64,000 nucleotides of DNA from Trinickia soli (GCF_002879855.1 NZ_PNYB01000020.1:36907-100906), one strand, 5' to 3'; positions 8,646 to 18,299 are shown, counted from the stretch's first letter. Notes: generated by a model not told the origin, from the sequence alone. Numbers and translations: made by a program.

Positions 8646-9284
8646 TCAGAGTTCGGCGAGAATCGTCGACGAGGCGAAGACCTTTTCGCCGATCGACACC
8701 TTCGCCCGGCTGCCGAGCGGCAGATAGACGTCCACGCGCGAGCCGAAGCGGATGAAGCCGTAGCGCTGGCCGCGCGCCAGCGGCTCTCCCGTGCGCACGT
8801 AGCAAAGAATACGCCGCGCGATGAGGCCTGCGATCTGCACTGACGTCACCGTATGGCCGCTCGCCGTCTGGATCACGATCGCGTTGCGTTCGTTTTCCAG
8901 CGACGCTTTATCGACCGCGGCGTTCAGATAAGCGCCCGGGAAGTATTCGACCTTCGTAATCGCGCCGTCCACGGGCGAGCGTTGCGAATGGACGTTGAAG
9001 ACATTCATGAACACACTGATCTTGAGCGCCTCGCGATCCGCGTAGGGATCGCGCGTGGTTTCCACTGCGACGATGCGGCCGTCGGCCGGGCACAGCACGG
9101 CATTCGCCTCGGTGGGAATGGCGCGCGGCGGATCGCGGAAGAACTGCACGACGAAGATCAGCACCAGCCAGAACGGCCAGGCGAAACCAAACCCCGCGAC
9201 CGCATGGATCAACAACGCAACGACGGCGGCGATCGCGATAAACGGCCAGCCTTCGCGCGCGATGATCGGATGTGGGTAATTCAT
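8646..9284 (-). CDS. psd: Phosphatidylserine decarboxylase proenzyme
   Basis: 212 residues, the short form of the family. It decarboxylates phosphatidylserine to phosphatidylethanolamine. One or two N-terminal membrane helices are followed by PADGRIV, the histidine-bearing [16 protein letters not shown] segment and the RFGSRVD site, where cleavage between Gly and Ser makes the pyruvoyl prosthetic group. The start at 9284 ([13 protein letters not shown]) is conserved; the ribosome site is weak. It lies between ilvC and pssA on the same strand. Confidence 0.95.
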   Translation of the reverse strand: MNYPHPIIAREGWPFIAIAAVVALLIHAVAGFGFAWPFWLVLIFVVQFFRDPPRAIPTEANAVLCPADGRIVAVETTRDPYADREALKISVFMNVFNVHSQRSPVDGAITKVEYFPGAYLNAAVDKASLENERNAIVIQTASGHTVTSVQIAGLIARRILCYVRTGEPLARGQRYGFIRFGSRVDVYLPLGSRAKVSIGEKVFASSTILAEL

Positions 9285-9324
9285 GGATTGTTTCGGACTT
9301 TTTGTAAAACCACTAGGATAGCAA

Positions 9325-9357
9325 AAGCCGCCCCGTACGAGACGCACGGGACGGCTT
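9325..9357 (-). terminator. Terminator after ilvC
   Basis: A 12-bp stem pairs 9325-9336 with 9346-9357 (one G-U pair when read as minus-strand RNA), followed by TTTTGCTATCC on the minus strand. It lies 68 bases past the ilvC stop and 41 bases before psd, so the ilv genes and the psd-pssA genes may be transcribed separately. Confidence 0.7.
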
Positions 9358-9425
9358 CAGAGAGGAATTCCCGACGGCCGGCCGCGGCGCGCAAGGCGCC
9401 TGAGCCGGCCTGATCGGTTCGATTC

Positions 9426-10481
<1,056 letters not shown>

Positions 10482-10536
10482 TTAGAGGCGCGCGCGTCAT
10501 GGGCGCGCGCCGATCGGTTGCTGCGTTGTGCCTGCG

Positions 10537-11028
10537 TCAAACCTTCAAAATGCGCTCCCCGCGCCCGATACCCGAGCTGCCCGTGCGGACCGTCTCGAGA
10601 ATCACGGCGGCGTCGAGCGCTTCGATGAAGGCGTCGAGTTTGTCGCTCGCCCCCGTCAGCTCGATCGTGTAGGTCTTTTCGGTTACGTCGATGATACGGC
10701 CGCGGAAGATGTCCGCCATCCGTTTCATTTCTTCGCGTTCCTTGCCGACCGCACGGACCTTGATCAGCATCAGCTCGCGCTCGATGTGGGCGCCTTCGGT
10801 CAAGTCGACCACCTTCACCACCTCGATCAGGCGGTTCAAGTGCTTCGTGATCTGTTCGATCACGTCGTCCGAGCCAATGGAGACAATGGTCAGGCGCGAC
10901 AGCGAATGGTCTTCCGTCGGCGCGACCGTCAAGGTTTCGATGTTGTAGCCGCGAGCCGAAAAAAGACCGACCACGCGCGAGAGCGCACCCGGTTCGTTCT
11001 CCAGCAAGACGGAGATGATATGTCTCAT
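10537..11028 (-). CDS. ilvH: Acetolactate synthase small (regulatory) subunit
   Basis: 163 residues, the standard IlvH length. It binds valine through its N-terminal ACT domain (ISVLLENEPGALSRVVGLFS, residues 5-24) and stimulates and feedback-regulates the large subunit. The C-terminal domain contains ELMLIKVRA and FRGRIIDVTEKTYTIELTG. It lies 130 bases downstream of ilvI on the same strand. Confidence 0.97.
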   Translation of the reverse strand: MRHIISVLLENEPGALSRVVGLFSARGYNIETLTVAPTEDHSLSRLTIVSIGSDDVIEQITKHLNRLIEVVKVVDLTEGAHIERELMLIKVRAVGKEREEMKRMADIFRGRIIDVTEKTYTIELTGASDKLDAFIEALDAAVILETVRTGSSGIGRGERILKV

Positions 11029-11158
11029 GTTGCTTTCCCGTTTATCCAGATGTCGATTGCCTGCGGCGCCGGCCCGCTTTCCCTCGCTCGCGATGCACGC
11101 GCTTCGTGAGCGCGCGTGCGACGCGAGGGCGGTTCGAGCGACGCCCCGTTAGTCTTGG

Positions 11159-12922
11159 TCAGAGGTCTTCGGCGCCCAGCAGCATCTCGGTGATGCCCTT
11201 GCCGGCCTGGACCATCGGCCAGACGTTTTCGGTCGGGTCGGTCTGGAAATCGAGAAACACGGTGCGATCCTTCAAGCGCAACGCCTCCTTCAGCGCCGGC
11301 TCGACTTCGGAAGTCTTTTCAACCCGGATCCCGACATGACCGTACGCCTCGGCGAGCTTCACGAAATCGGGCAGCGCGTCCATGTACGAATGCGAGTAGC
11401 GCTTGCTGTATTCGATCTGCTGCCACTGGCGCACCATGCCCAGATAGCGGTTGTTCAGCGAAATGATCTTGATGGGCGTGTCGTACTGCTTGCAGGTCGA
11501 CAGCTCCTGAATGCACATCTGGATCGAGCCTTCGCCCGTGATGCAGACGACTTCCGAATCGGGGTGCGCCATCTTCACGCCCATCGCGGCCGGCAGGCCG
11601 AAGCCCATCGTGCCGAGGCCGCCCGAATTGATCCAGCGGCGCGGCTTGTCGAAACGGTAGAACTGCGCGGCCCACATCTGATGCTGGCCGACGTCGGAGC
11701 ACACATACGCGTTGCCGTCGGTCAGCTCCCAGAGCTTCTCGACAACGTATTGCGGCTTGATGATCTCGCTCTTGCGGTCGTACTTGAGGCAGTCCTTCGC
11801 GCGCCAGCCTTCGATGTCCTTCCACCATTCGCGCAGCGCTTCGGTATCGGGGCCGTGCTCGGCGTGTTGAAGTTGCTCGATCAGTTCCTTGAGCACTTCT
11901 TTCACGTCGCCGACGATCGGAATGTCGACCTTCACGCGCTTGCTGATCGACGAAGGATCGATGTCGATATGGATGATCTTGCGCGGACGCGACGAGAAAT
12001 GCTGCGGATCGCCGATCACGCGATCGTCGAAGCGCGCGCCGATGGCGATCAGGACGTCGCAATTCTGCATCGCCATGTTCGCTTCGTACGTGCCGTGCAT
12101 GCCGAGCATGCCGAGGAATTTCTTGTCGCTGGCGCGGTAACCGCCCAGCCCCATCAGCGTATTCGTGACGGGATAGCCGAGCAGGTCGGCAAATTGGTTC
12201 AGCTCGCGCGAGGCGTCCGCCAGGATGATGCCGCCGCCCGTGTAGATATAGGGGCGCTTGGCCGAGAGCAGCAGCGAAACGGCTTTGCGGATCTGGCCCG
12301 AATGGCCTTTCGTCACCGGGTTGTACGAACGCAGCGAAACCGTCTTGACCGGTTCGTACTGGCACGGCGTCTTCGAAATGTCCTTCGGAATGTCGATCAA
12401 CACCGGGCCCGGACGCCCGGTGCGCGCGATGAAGAAGGCTTTCTTGACAGTGGCGGCCAGGTCGCGCACATCCTTCACGAGGAAGTTGTGCTTCACGCAC
12501 GGACGCGTGATGCCGACGGTGTCGCATTCCTGGAAGGCGTCCTGACCGATCGCGGCGGTCGGCACCTGTCCGCTGATGATCACCATCGGAATCGAATCCA
12601 TGTACGCCGTGGCGATGCCGGTGACGGCGTTGGTCACTCCGGGGCCGGACGTCACGAGGCAAACGCCGACCTTGCCTGTCGAGCGCGAGTAAGCGTCGGC
12701 AGCATGCACGGCAGCCTGTTCGTGGCGCACGAGCACGTGCTGGACTTTGTCCTGCTTATAGAGTTCGTCGTAGATATACAGTACCGCGCCGCCGGGATAG
12801 CCCCACAGCACCTCGACGCCTTCGTCCGCCAGCGCGCGCATGAGCACGGTCGCGCCAATCGAATCGGCTTCGTGGGAAGGAGTGGTATCCGACGTGGAGA
12901 ATTCCGCGCTGGGCATGTTCAT
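11159..12922 (-). CDS. ilvI: Acetolactate synthase III large (catalytic) subunit
   Basis: 587 residues. This thiamine-diphosphate enzyme joins two pyruvates, or pyruvate and 2-oxobutyrate, in the first shared step of valine/leucine/isoleucine synthesis. The N-terminal pyrimidine domain shows LWGYPGGAVLYIYDEL and the catalytic-glutamate segment LVRHEQAAVHAADAYSR with TSGPGVTN; the C-terminal diphosphate-binding domain has ITGEGSIQMCIQEL and SLNNRYLGMVRQWQ. AAAGG precedes the ATG at 12922. It heads the ilvI-ilvH-ilvC row. The 36 residues before GATVLMRAL form a short extra N-terminus. Confidence 0.96.
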   Translation of the reverse strand: MNMPSAEFSTSDTTPSHEADSIGATVLMRALADEGVEVLWGYPGGAVLYIYDELYKQDKVQHVLVRHEQAAVHAADAYSRSTGKVGVCLVTSGPGVTNAVTGIATAYMDSIPMVIISGQVPTAAIGQDAFQECDTVGITRPCVKHNFLVKDVRDLAATVKKAFFIARTGRPGPVLIDIPKDISKTPCQYEPVKTVSLRSYNPVTKGHSGQIRKAVSLLLSAKRPYIYTGGGIILADASRELNQFADLLGYPVTNTLMGLGGYRASDKKFLGMLGMHGTYEANMAMQNCDVLIAIGARFDDRVIGDPQHFSSRPRKIIHIDIDPSSISKRVKVDIPIVGDVKEVLKELIEQLQHAEHGPDTEALREWWKDIEGWRAKDCLKYDRKSEIIKPQYVVEKLWELTDGNAYVCSDVGQHQMWAAQFYRFDKPRRWINSGGLGTMGFGLPAAMGVKMAHPDSEVVCITGEGSIQMCIQELSTCKQYDTPIKIISLNNRYLGMVRQWQQIEYSKRYSHSYMDALPDFVKLAEAYGHVGIRVEKTSEVEPALKEALRLKDRTVFLDFQTDPTENVWPMVQAGKGITEMLLGAEDL

Positions 12923-13287
12923 CGTTCACCTTTCGAATTTTCGGCAAAAAATTGATCGGGTGCTCTCTGCCGGGCTTGTGGCTCGGGTTCAAGCGGCGCG
13001 TCCACTTTGACAGGCGAGCTTCATGGGCCCACCCAAAAAGAGACAAGTCACTTATGTTGCGAACCGGAAACCTTATCGGTTGTACGGACTCAGGTCAAGT
13101 GAAAATTCGTCAGACGGTCGCCCCCGTTGGCCCGAAACCCGTCGTTTTCCGCTCGAAAACAACGCGCCGCGCGCCAATCGACGCCCCAAACGTCCCAACT
13201 ATCTCGAAAGTTTGCTAGCATCCGCGGGTTTTACGATATTTTTTCAATCGATTACGGCTCAGGTGGATACTCACTCCGCCCCCTCGG
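12923..13287. other. Divergent intergenic region between ilvI and the sigma-factor gene
   Basis: 365 bases without a convincing gene. On the minus strand TTGACC (13098-13093) and TAAGGT (13075-13070), 17 bases apart, are a weak candidate ilvI promoter giving a leader of about 145 bases. That leader holds no frame rich in Ile, Val or Leu, so a classical ilv attenuator is not supported. On the plus strand an extended -10, TG-C-TAGCAT (13213-13221), may serve the sigma-factor operon. Confidence 0.4.
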
Positions 13288-13851
13288 ATGGCATCAGACA
13301 AGGAACTCGCCGATTTTCTGGCGGGCGCCGAAAGGCGCGCGTTCAAGCACACCGTCTACGCCGTGCGCGACGACGATGCCGCCCTCGACATCGTCCAGGA
13401 CGCAATGATCAAGCTCGCCGAAAAATACGGCGACCGCCCCCCTGCCGAGCTTCCGCTACTATTTCAGCGTATCTTGCAGAATGTGACGCACGATTATTTT
13501 CGCCGGCAGAAAGTGCGCAATACGTGGGTCAGCCTGTTTTCGTCGTTCGGCGGCGGCGATGACGAGGACTTCGACCCGCTCGAGACGATCGAAGCCGATG
13601 AGGGCTCGCGCGCCGGCCAAAGCAGCGAGCAGCAACTCGAGCGCGAGCAGGTGCTGGCGCTGATCGACGGAGAAATCCAAAAATTGCCGGCGCGTCAACG
13701 GGAGGCGTTTCTCATGCGTTATTGGGAAGATATGGATGTCGCCGAGACCGCCGCCGCGATGGGCTGCTCCGAGGGCAGCGTAAAAACGCACTGCTCGCGA
13801 GCAACGCACACGCTCGCAGCCGCGCTCAAGGCCAAAGGAATTACGCTATGA
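13288..13851 (+). CDS. ECF-family RNA polymerase sigma factor
   Basis: 187 residues. Region 2 is visible at about residues 15-75 (DIVQDAMIKLAEKY and LPLLFQRILQNVTHDYFRRQ) and region 4 at about 125-180 (IQKLPARQREAFLMRYWEDM, then VAETAAAMGCSEGSVKTHCSRA, a helix-turn-helix). It redirects RNA polymerase to a small regulon. The linker is long and acidic (DDEDFDPLETIEADEG). The gene overlaps the next by four bases (ATGA); that neighbour has one membrane helix and is a candidate anti-sigma factor. The ribosome site is weak. The inducing signal is unknown. Confidence 0.92.
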   Translation: MASDKELADFLAGAERRAFKHTVYAVRDDDAALDIVQDAMIKLAEKYGDRPPAELPLLFQRILQNVTHDYFRRQKVRNTWVSLFSSFGGGDDEDFDPLETIEADEGSRAGQSSEQQLEREQVLALIDGEIQKLPARQREAFLMRYWEDMDVAETAAAMGCSEGSVKTHCSRATHTLAAALKAKGITL

Positions 13852-14276
13852 GCTCCGCTCCCGATAAAGAAATCGAGTTCGCGAGCAGCATCCGGCGTGC
13901 GCTCGATGAAAGCACGGCCGGATTGCCCGCTGCGACGCTCGACCGGCTCGCCGTCGCGCGCCGCCTCGCGCTCGCACGCAAGAAGCCTGAACCCGCCACT
14001 GCGCCGGCCTTTGCGCCGGTGCTTGCGCACGCCGGTGCGGCGCCCGACGCGCCGCTTCGCGGCGGCGGCGAGCGCCGGCTGTCGCCGCTCGGCCGTCTGC
14101 TGCGCGTATGGCCCGTCGTCGCCCTTGTCGGCGGCGTCGCACTGATCGCCTATTGGGAAAACGCACAACGCGCCGCCGAGCTTGCCGATATCGACGCCGC
14201 CATGCTCAACGACGACTTGCCGCTCAATGCGTATCTTGATCATGGCTTCAACGCCTACTTGTCGCGTGCGCGCTGA
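13848..14276 (+). CDS. DUF3619 single-helix membrane protein, candidate anti-sigma factor
   Basis: 142 residues from the ATG at 13848, with AAAGGA upstream, overlapping the sigma-factor stop as ATGA. The cytoplasmic N-terminal part (about 80 residues, with EIEFASSIRRALDES and LDRLAVARRLALARKK) is helical and charged; a single membrane segment (LLRVWPVVALVGGVALIAYW) follows near residues 85-105; a short periplasmic tail ends at SRAR. Size, topology and coupling match anti-sigma factors of ECF sigmas, but no known anti-sigma domain (ZAS or similar) is recognisable, so the role is inferred from context. Confidence 0.75.
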   Translation: MSSAPDKEIEFASSIRRALDESTAGLPAATLDRLAVARRLALARKKPEPATAPAFAPVLAHAGAAPDAPLRGGGERRLSPLGRLLRVWPVVALVGGVALIAYWENAQRAAELADIDAAMLNDDLPLNAYLDHGFNAYLSRAR

Positions 14277-14297
14277 GGCAGGCAGGAGATCGATCGG

Positions 14298-15074
14298 GTG
14301 ACCTACAAGCGCGGCCTGGCCGTCCTGTTCGGATGCACGATCGCGGTAGCGGTCGCGTTCGCGGCCACATACCCTCGATTCTTCGGACGCTCAAGTGCAG
14401 CGCAGCCCGCGGGCGCGCCGGGCGCCGCGTCGTCGTCGACGCAGGCGCCGCTTTCCGTCGTCGAATTTCCACCGCTCGCCGTCGACAACAATCCGCTGTC
14501 GTGGGCGCACCTGAGCGCCGCCCAGCATGAGGCGCTCGCGCCGTTCGCCGCCGAATGGGATACCTTCGGCGAAGAACGGAAGCGCAAATGGATCAAGATC
14601 GCGGCGCGTTTCGCGAAGATGTCGCCTGAAGCGCAAAAGCGGTTGCACGAGCGCATGGCCCAGTGGGTGGGCATGACGCCCGACCAACGGCGCGTCGCGC
14701 GCGAAAACTACCAGGTCTCGAAAGCGCTGCCGCCGCAAGCGCGGCAGAAGGCGTGGCAGGCATACCAGCAGCTGTCGCCCGAGCAGAAAGCCAAACTCGC
14801 CGCCCTCGAACGCAAGCGCCGGCCGACCGTCGTCAGCGCACCGCCCTCGGGCCAACGCAGCGAGGTCCGGGGCCTGAATCGGCTCGTGAACCGGTCACAT
14901 GGCGCCAGCGCCGCGGCCGCTGCGTCGGCGCCCGGCGGCGCTAGCGCGGTTGCCGTCGCGCCCGGGTCCACCTCTGACGCCGCGGCGGCATCGGCGCCCG
15001 TCAACACGACCGTGCCGGTGCCCGCGACGCCCATGTCGCCCTCGGACGCGCCGTCCGTCTTCCGCGGCGCTTGA
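14298..15074 (+). CDS. DUF3106 membrane-anchored periplasmic protein
   Basis: 258 residues from a GTG at 14298 with AGGAGA eight bases upstream. An N-terminal membrane segment (residues 7-25) is followed by a helical domain at about 60-170 carrying repeated short patterns LSAAQ, MSPEAQ, MTPDQ and LSPEQ, reminiscent of the LTxxQ motifs of CpxP/Spy periplasmic chaperones. The rest is a low-complexity Ala/Pro/Ser tail. It lies 21 bases after the DUF3619 gene in the sigma-factor operon. A role as the periplasmic sensor or target of that sigma system is a guess from context. Confidence 0.75.
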   Translation: MTYKRGLAVLFGCTIAVAVAFAATYPRFFGRSSAAQPAGAPGAASSSTQAPLSVVEFPPLAVDNNPLSWAHLSAAQHEALAPFAAEWDTFGEERKRKWIKIAARFAKMSPEAQKRLHERMAQWVGMTPDQRRVARENYQVSKALPPQARQKAWQAYQQLSPEQKAKLAALERKRRPTVVSAPPSGQRSEVRGLNRLVNRSHGASAAAAASAPGGASAVAVAPGSTSDAAAASAPVNTTVPVPATPMSPSDAPSVFRGA

Positions 15075-15105
15075 GCGGCGCGCGAGCCACCGGGGAACGA
15101 CCGCC

Positions 15106-15657
15106 ATGTCCGCCCAAGCACCGCAGACCGAGCCCGCCACCGGCAGCGCCACGGTGACCCCCGAACCCGCACCGGCCACCTGCAGCCCGACGATTCGTCG
15201 CCGCCTCGCCGCGCTCGTCTACGAAAGCGTCCTGTTGTTCGGCATCGTCTTCTTGGCGGGCTATCTGTTCGGCACGCTGACCCAGCAGCGTAACGGGCTC
15301 ACCCATCACAATCTGCTTGCCGCGTGGATCGCCCTCGTCGTCGGCGTCTACTTCGTTTGGTGCTGGACGCGCGGTGGCCAAACGCTGCCGATGAAAACGT
15401 GGCGGCTCAGACTCGTCGCCACCGGCAGCGATCGCCCTCCCACGCCAGCCCGCGCGCTTGCCCGCTATCTTGCCGCCTGGCTCTGGTTCTTGCCGCCGCT
15501 CGCGTTGCACCCGCTGCTTCACCTGTCGGTCCCCGTGACCCTCGCGCTCGCCGCCGTCTGGTTCGTACTGTGGGCCGCGGCCGCGCGGTTGGACGGCGCC
15601 CGCCAGTTCCCGCACGACCGCCTCGCCGGCACGCGCATCGTCCTCGTGCGCGGCTGA
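15106..15657 (+). CDS. RDD family membrane protein
   Basis: 183 residues from ATG 15106 (MSAQAPQTEP). After a polar N-terminus of about 30 residues the RDD pattern begins: IRRRLAALVYESVLLFG, then helix pairs, GGQTLPMKTWRLRLV, and a final hydrophobic pair ending in HDRLAGTRIVLV. RDD proteins have about four membrane helices and are mostly of unknown function; some act as Na+/H+ antiporters. It is the fourth gene of the sigma-factor operon, 31 bases behind the DUF3106 gene. Confidence 0.85.
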   Translation: MSAQAPQTEPATGSATVTPEPAPATCSPTIRRRLAALVYESVLLFGIVFLAGYLFGTLTQQRNGLTHHNLLAAWIALVVGVYFVWCWTRGGQTLPMKTWRLRLVATGSDRPPTPARALARYLAAWLWFLPPLALHPLLHLSVPVTLALAAVWFVLWAAAARLDGARQFPHDRLAGTRIVLVRG

Positions 15658-15735
15658 CCGCGCCCGATCTCCGATTGCGAGCGGCCGTGATCCTGTGCCG
15701 CCCACACGCCAAGCCGTAATAAGAAGTTCTCGTGA

Positions 15736-15753
15736 CTGTCATGTTGCAGTCAC
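15736..15753 (+). promoter_or_regulatory. Pho-box-like PhoB site upstream of the lipid-remodelling genes
   Basis: CTGTCAT (15736-15742), a four-base spacer GTTG, and CAGTCAC (15747-15753) match the Pho-box plan of two 7-base direct repeats four bases apart. The first half is exact; the second differs from CTGTCAC at one base. The site lies 48 bases before the chosen start of the phosphoesterase gene. It also forms a GTGACTG/CAGTCAC inverted repeat. No convincing -10 was seen downstream. Confidence 0.5.
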
Positions 15754-15800
15754 AGCCGCGTGGCGCAATGAGCGCCATGATCAACTCGACGCGAGAAGCC

Positions 15801-16739
15801 ATGGACCGCAAGACGTCCGCGACTTCCCTCCTCCGGCAACTCGGCGCTAGCGTCGATTCCGTCTCCTTTCAACCCGTCCTGCCGAGCGGCGGCCCCGCGC
15901 TTCCCGCCGACGCGCCGAACTTCGAAGCGGCGGGACACCAGCACGACGATGGCGTGGGCGAGCCGCTGCGCTACCGCACGATCTGGCTGTCGGACATCCA
16001 TCTCGGGTCGAGCGGCTGCCAGGCGCCCTATCTGCTCGATTTCCTGCGACACAACGAGTCGGAGTACCTGTACCTCGTCGGCGACATCATCGACGGCTGG
16101 CAACTGAAAAAGGGTTGGTACTGGCCGCAGGCGCACAACGACGTCGTGCAAAAGATCCTGCGCAAAGCGCGCAAGGGCACGCAGGTCATCTACATCCCCG
16201 GCAACCACGACGAAGGCGCGCGCCAGTTCTGCGATCTCGCATTCGGCGACATCCACGTGCGCGGCGAGGCCTTCCACACGACGCTGGCGGGCAAGCGCCT
16301 GTGGATCGTTCACGGCGATCTGTTCGACGGCGTCATCCAACACGCGAAGTGGCTCGCTTATCTCGGCGATACGGCCTACACGGCGATCCTGGTTCTGAAT
16401 CGCTGGTTCAATCGGCTGCGCAGCCGGTTCGGGCTGCACTACTGGTCGCTTTCGCAATACCTCAAACATCAGGTCAAGAACGCCGTCAGCTTCATCTCCT
16501 CGTTCGAGCATGTGATGGTCGAAGAAGCGCGCCGGCGCGGCTGTGACGGCGTTGTCTGCGGCCACATCCACAAGGCCGAAATTCGCGACGTCGACGGCCT
16601 GCTCTACTGCAACGACGGCGATTGGGTAGAAAGCCTATCGGCGCTCGTCGAAACGCTCGACGGCGAACTCAAGGTGGTCTACTGGACCGTCATGCGCTCG
16701 CCAGACGTTCAAACGCGCAAAGCCAAAGCAACGGCTTAG
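15801..16739 (+). CDS. plcP: PlcP-type metallophosphoesterase (phospholipid-degrading phospholipase C; often labelled UDP-2,3-diacylglucosamine diphosphatase)
   Basis: 312 residues from ATG 15801; in-frame starts at 15732, 15768 and 15777 are possible, but 15732 lies inside the Pho-box-like site. Calcineurin-like metal ligands are complete: SDIHLGS (about 64-70), VGDIIDGW (about 93-100), PGNHDE (about 133-138), VHGDLFDG (about 170-177) and CGHIHKAE (about 253-260). The segments SEYLYLVGDIIDGW, HNDVVQKILRKARKGT and LYCNDGDWVES match, from memory, the PlcP group, which under phosphate starvation cleaves phosphatidylethanolamine or -choline to diacylglycerol. The next genes encode an Agt-like glycosyltransferase and a diacylglycerol kinase, which fits that role better than LpxH. 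Confidence 0.75.
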   Translation: MDRKTSATSLLRQLGASVDSVSFQPVLPSGGPALPADAPNFEAAGHQHDDGVGEPLRYRTIWLSDIHLGSSGCQAPYLLDFLRHNESEYLYLVGDIIDGWQLKKGWYWPQAHNDVVQKILRKARKGTQVIYIPGNHDEGARQFCDLAFGDIHVRGEAFHTTLAGKRLWIVHGDLFDGVIQHAKWLAYLGDTAYTAILVLNRWFNRLRSRFGLHYWSLSQYLKHQVKNAVSFISSFEHVMVEEARRRGCDGVVCGHIHKAEIRDVDGLLYCNDGDWVESLSALVETLDGELKVVYWTVMRSPDVQTRKAKATA

Positions 16740-16773
16740 CGCTCCATTCGCTCTTCGACACGGACCCGACCGC

Positions 16774-17805
16774 ATGAAAATCATGATCGTCACCGATGCC
16801 TGGGAACCTCAGGTCAACGGCGTCGTGCGCACCCTCAAGAACACGACGCGCGAACTGACCGCACTCGGGCATCGCGTCGAGCTGATGACGCCGCTCGAAT
16901 TCCGCACGATTCCGTGTCCGACCTATCCCGAGATCCGTCTCTCGCTGATGCCGCGCCGGCGCGTGCATGCCCGCATCGACGGGTTCGCGCCCGACGCCTT
17001 GCATATCGCCACCGAAGGCCCGCTCGGCATGGCTGCGCGTGCCTACGCGATCCGCCATGGCCTGCCTTTCACGACGGCCTACCACACGCGCTTTCCCGAA
17101 TACGTGCAGGCGCGCTTCGGCATTCCGACGTCGGCCACCTATCGCTTCCTGCGCTGGTTCCATGGCCCCTCTCTGGCCGTCATGGCGCCCACGCCCGTCG
17201 TCAAGCACGACCTCGAACAGCATGGCTTCGGCAATGTCGTGCTATGGACCCGCGGCGTCGACCTCGACATCTTTCATCCGATGGATTCGAAGGTGCTCAA
17301 CACGGCGCGACCGATCTTCCTCTACGTCGGCCGCGTCGCCATCGAGAAGAACGTCGAGGCGTTCCTGAAGCTCGATCTGCCGGGCTCGAAGTGGGTGGCC
17401 GGCGAAGGTCCCGCGCTGGCCGAATTGAAGTCGCGCTACCCCGAGGCGAACTACCTCGGCGTGCTGAGCCAGTCCGAGCTCGCGAAAGTCTATGCGGCCG
17501 CCGACGTCTTCGTGTTCCCGAGCCGGACCGATACGTTCGGCCTCGTATTGCTCGAAGCGCTGGCCTGCGGCACGCCCGTCGCGGCTTATCCCGTCACCGG
17601 CCCGATCGACGTGCTCGGCGACGGCGATGCCGGCGCGATGAACGAGGACTTGCGCGAAGCCTGCCTCGACGCGCTCAAGATCGACCGCGCCCGCGCCCGC
17701 GCATGGGCCGAGCGATTTTCGTGGCAAGCGGCGTCGGAGCAATTCGCAGCCCATCTGAAACCGCTGACGCGCGCCGGCGCGAACGAGGAAAGCGCGGCCG
17801 CATGA
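16774..17805 (+). CDS. Family 4 glycosyltransferase, Agt-like diacylglycerol glycosyltransferase
   Basis: 343 residues, GT-B fold. The N-terminus MKIMIVTDAWEPQVNGVVRTL is typical of GT4 enzymes that act on lipids (phosphatidylinositol mannosyltransferase and Agt relatives). The nucleotide-sugar site is near residues 245-280: FVFPSRTDTFGLVLLEALACG. In the plcP-agt pathway this enzyme puts a sugar on diacylglycerol to make phosphorus-free glycolipids at the inner membrane. It starts 34 bases after plcP and overlaps the kinase gene by four bases (ATGA). The sugar donor cannot be read from sequence. Confidence 0.75.
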   Translation: MKIMIVTDAWEPQVNGVVRTLKNTTRELTALGHRVELMTPLEFRTIPCPTYPEIRLSLMPRRRVHARIDGFAPDALHIATEGPLGMAARAYAIRHGLPFTTAYHTRFPEYVQARFGIPTSATYRFLRWFHGPSLAVMAPTPVVKHDLEQHGFGNVVLWTRGVDLDIFHPMDSKVLNTARPIFLYVGRVAIEKNVEAFLKLDLPGSKWVAGEGPALAELKSRYPEANYLGVLSQSELAKVYAAADVFVFPSRTDTFGLVLLEALACGTPVAAYPVTGPIDVLGDGDAGAMNEDLREACLDALKIDRARARAWAERFSWQAASEQFAAHLKPLTRAGANEESAAA

Positions 17806-18299
17806 AACGCGACGAGCCGCTCGCACACGACGAGCATCCGCCATTCGATCCGCATGAGGGCGTCTCGCACGAGCCGCTCTCGACCGACGACCCGCTCACG
17901 CCGCTGCCGTTCAACCCGTACAAGGGCAATCGCGGCTTCACGCGCGCCTGGCATGCGCTGAAAAATTCGATCGCCGGCTTTCGTGTCGCGATCAAGGAAG
18001 AAAGCGCATTTCGGCAGGAATTGACGCTCGCAGCCGTGCTCGTGCCGTGCGGCGCGCTCGTTTCTGTCGATGCGGTCTCGCACGTGTTGCTGATCGGCTC
18101 GGTGCTGCTCGTGCTGATCGTCGAGTTGCTCAATTCGAGTGTCGAAGCGGCCATCGATCGCATTTCGCTCGAACGCCACGAATTGTCGCGCCGCGCCAAG
18201 GACCTCGGCAGCGCCGCCGTGACCGTCGCGCTGTCGGCGTGTGTGCTGACGTGGGCGCTCATCGTCGGTCCGCTCGCCGTTCGCTGGATCGGCCTTTAG
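17802..18299 (+). CDS. dgkA: Diacylglycerol kinase (DgkA family)
   Basis: 165 residues, with an N-terminal extension of about 45 polar residues before the usual 120-residue enzyme. The conserved core begins at RAWHALKNSIAGFRVAIKEESAFRQEL and includes the active-site VELLNSSVEAAID helix; three membrane helices are visible. It phosphorylates diacylglycerol to phosphatidic acid at the inner membrane. Coupling to the phosphoesterase and glycosyltransferase (ATGA overlap) suggests it recycles surplus diacylglycerol from phospholipid breakdown. Confidence 0.92.
   Translation: MKRDEPLAHDEHPPFDPHEGVSHEPLSTDDPLTPLPFNPYKGNRGFTRAWHALKNSIAGFRVAIKEESAFRQELTLAAVLVPCGALVSVDAVSHVLLIGSVLLVLIVELLNSSVEAAIDRISLERHELSRRAKDLGSAAVTVALSACVLTWALIVGPLAVRWIGL

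Noticed and set aside
12923..13100. Possible ilv attenuator leader peptide upstream of ilvI
   Set aside because: The short frames (for example the one starting MKLACQSG) are not rich in Ile, Val or Leu and no terminator hairpin precedes ilvI.
15732..16739. Annotation of the phosphoesterase as LpxH (lipid A synthesis)
   Set aside because: Motifs and operon partners fit the PlcP group better, and the gene is not near lpx genes. A final decision needs a phylogeny.
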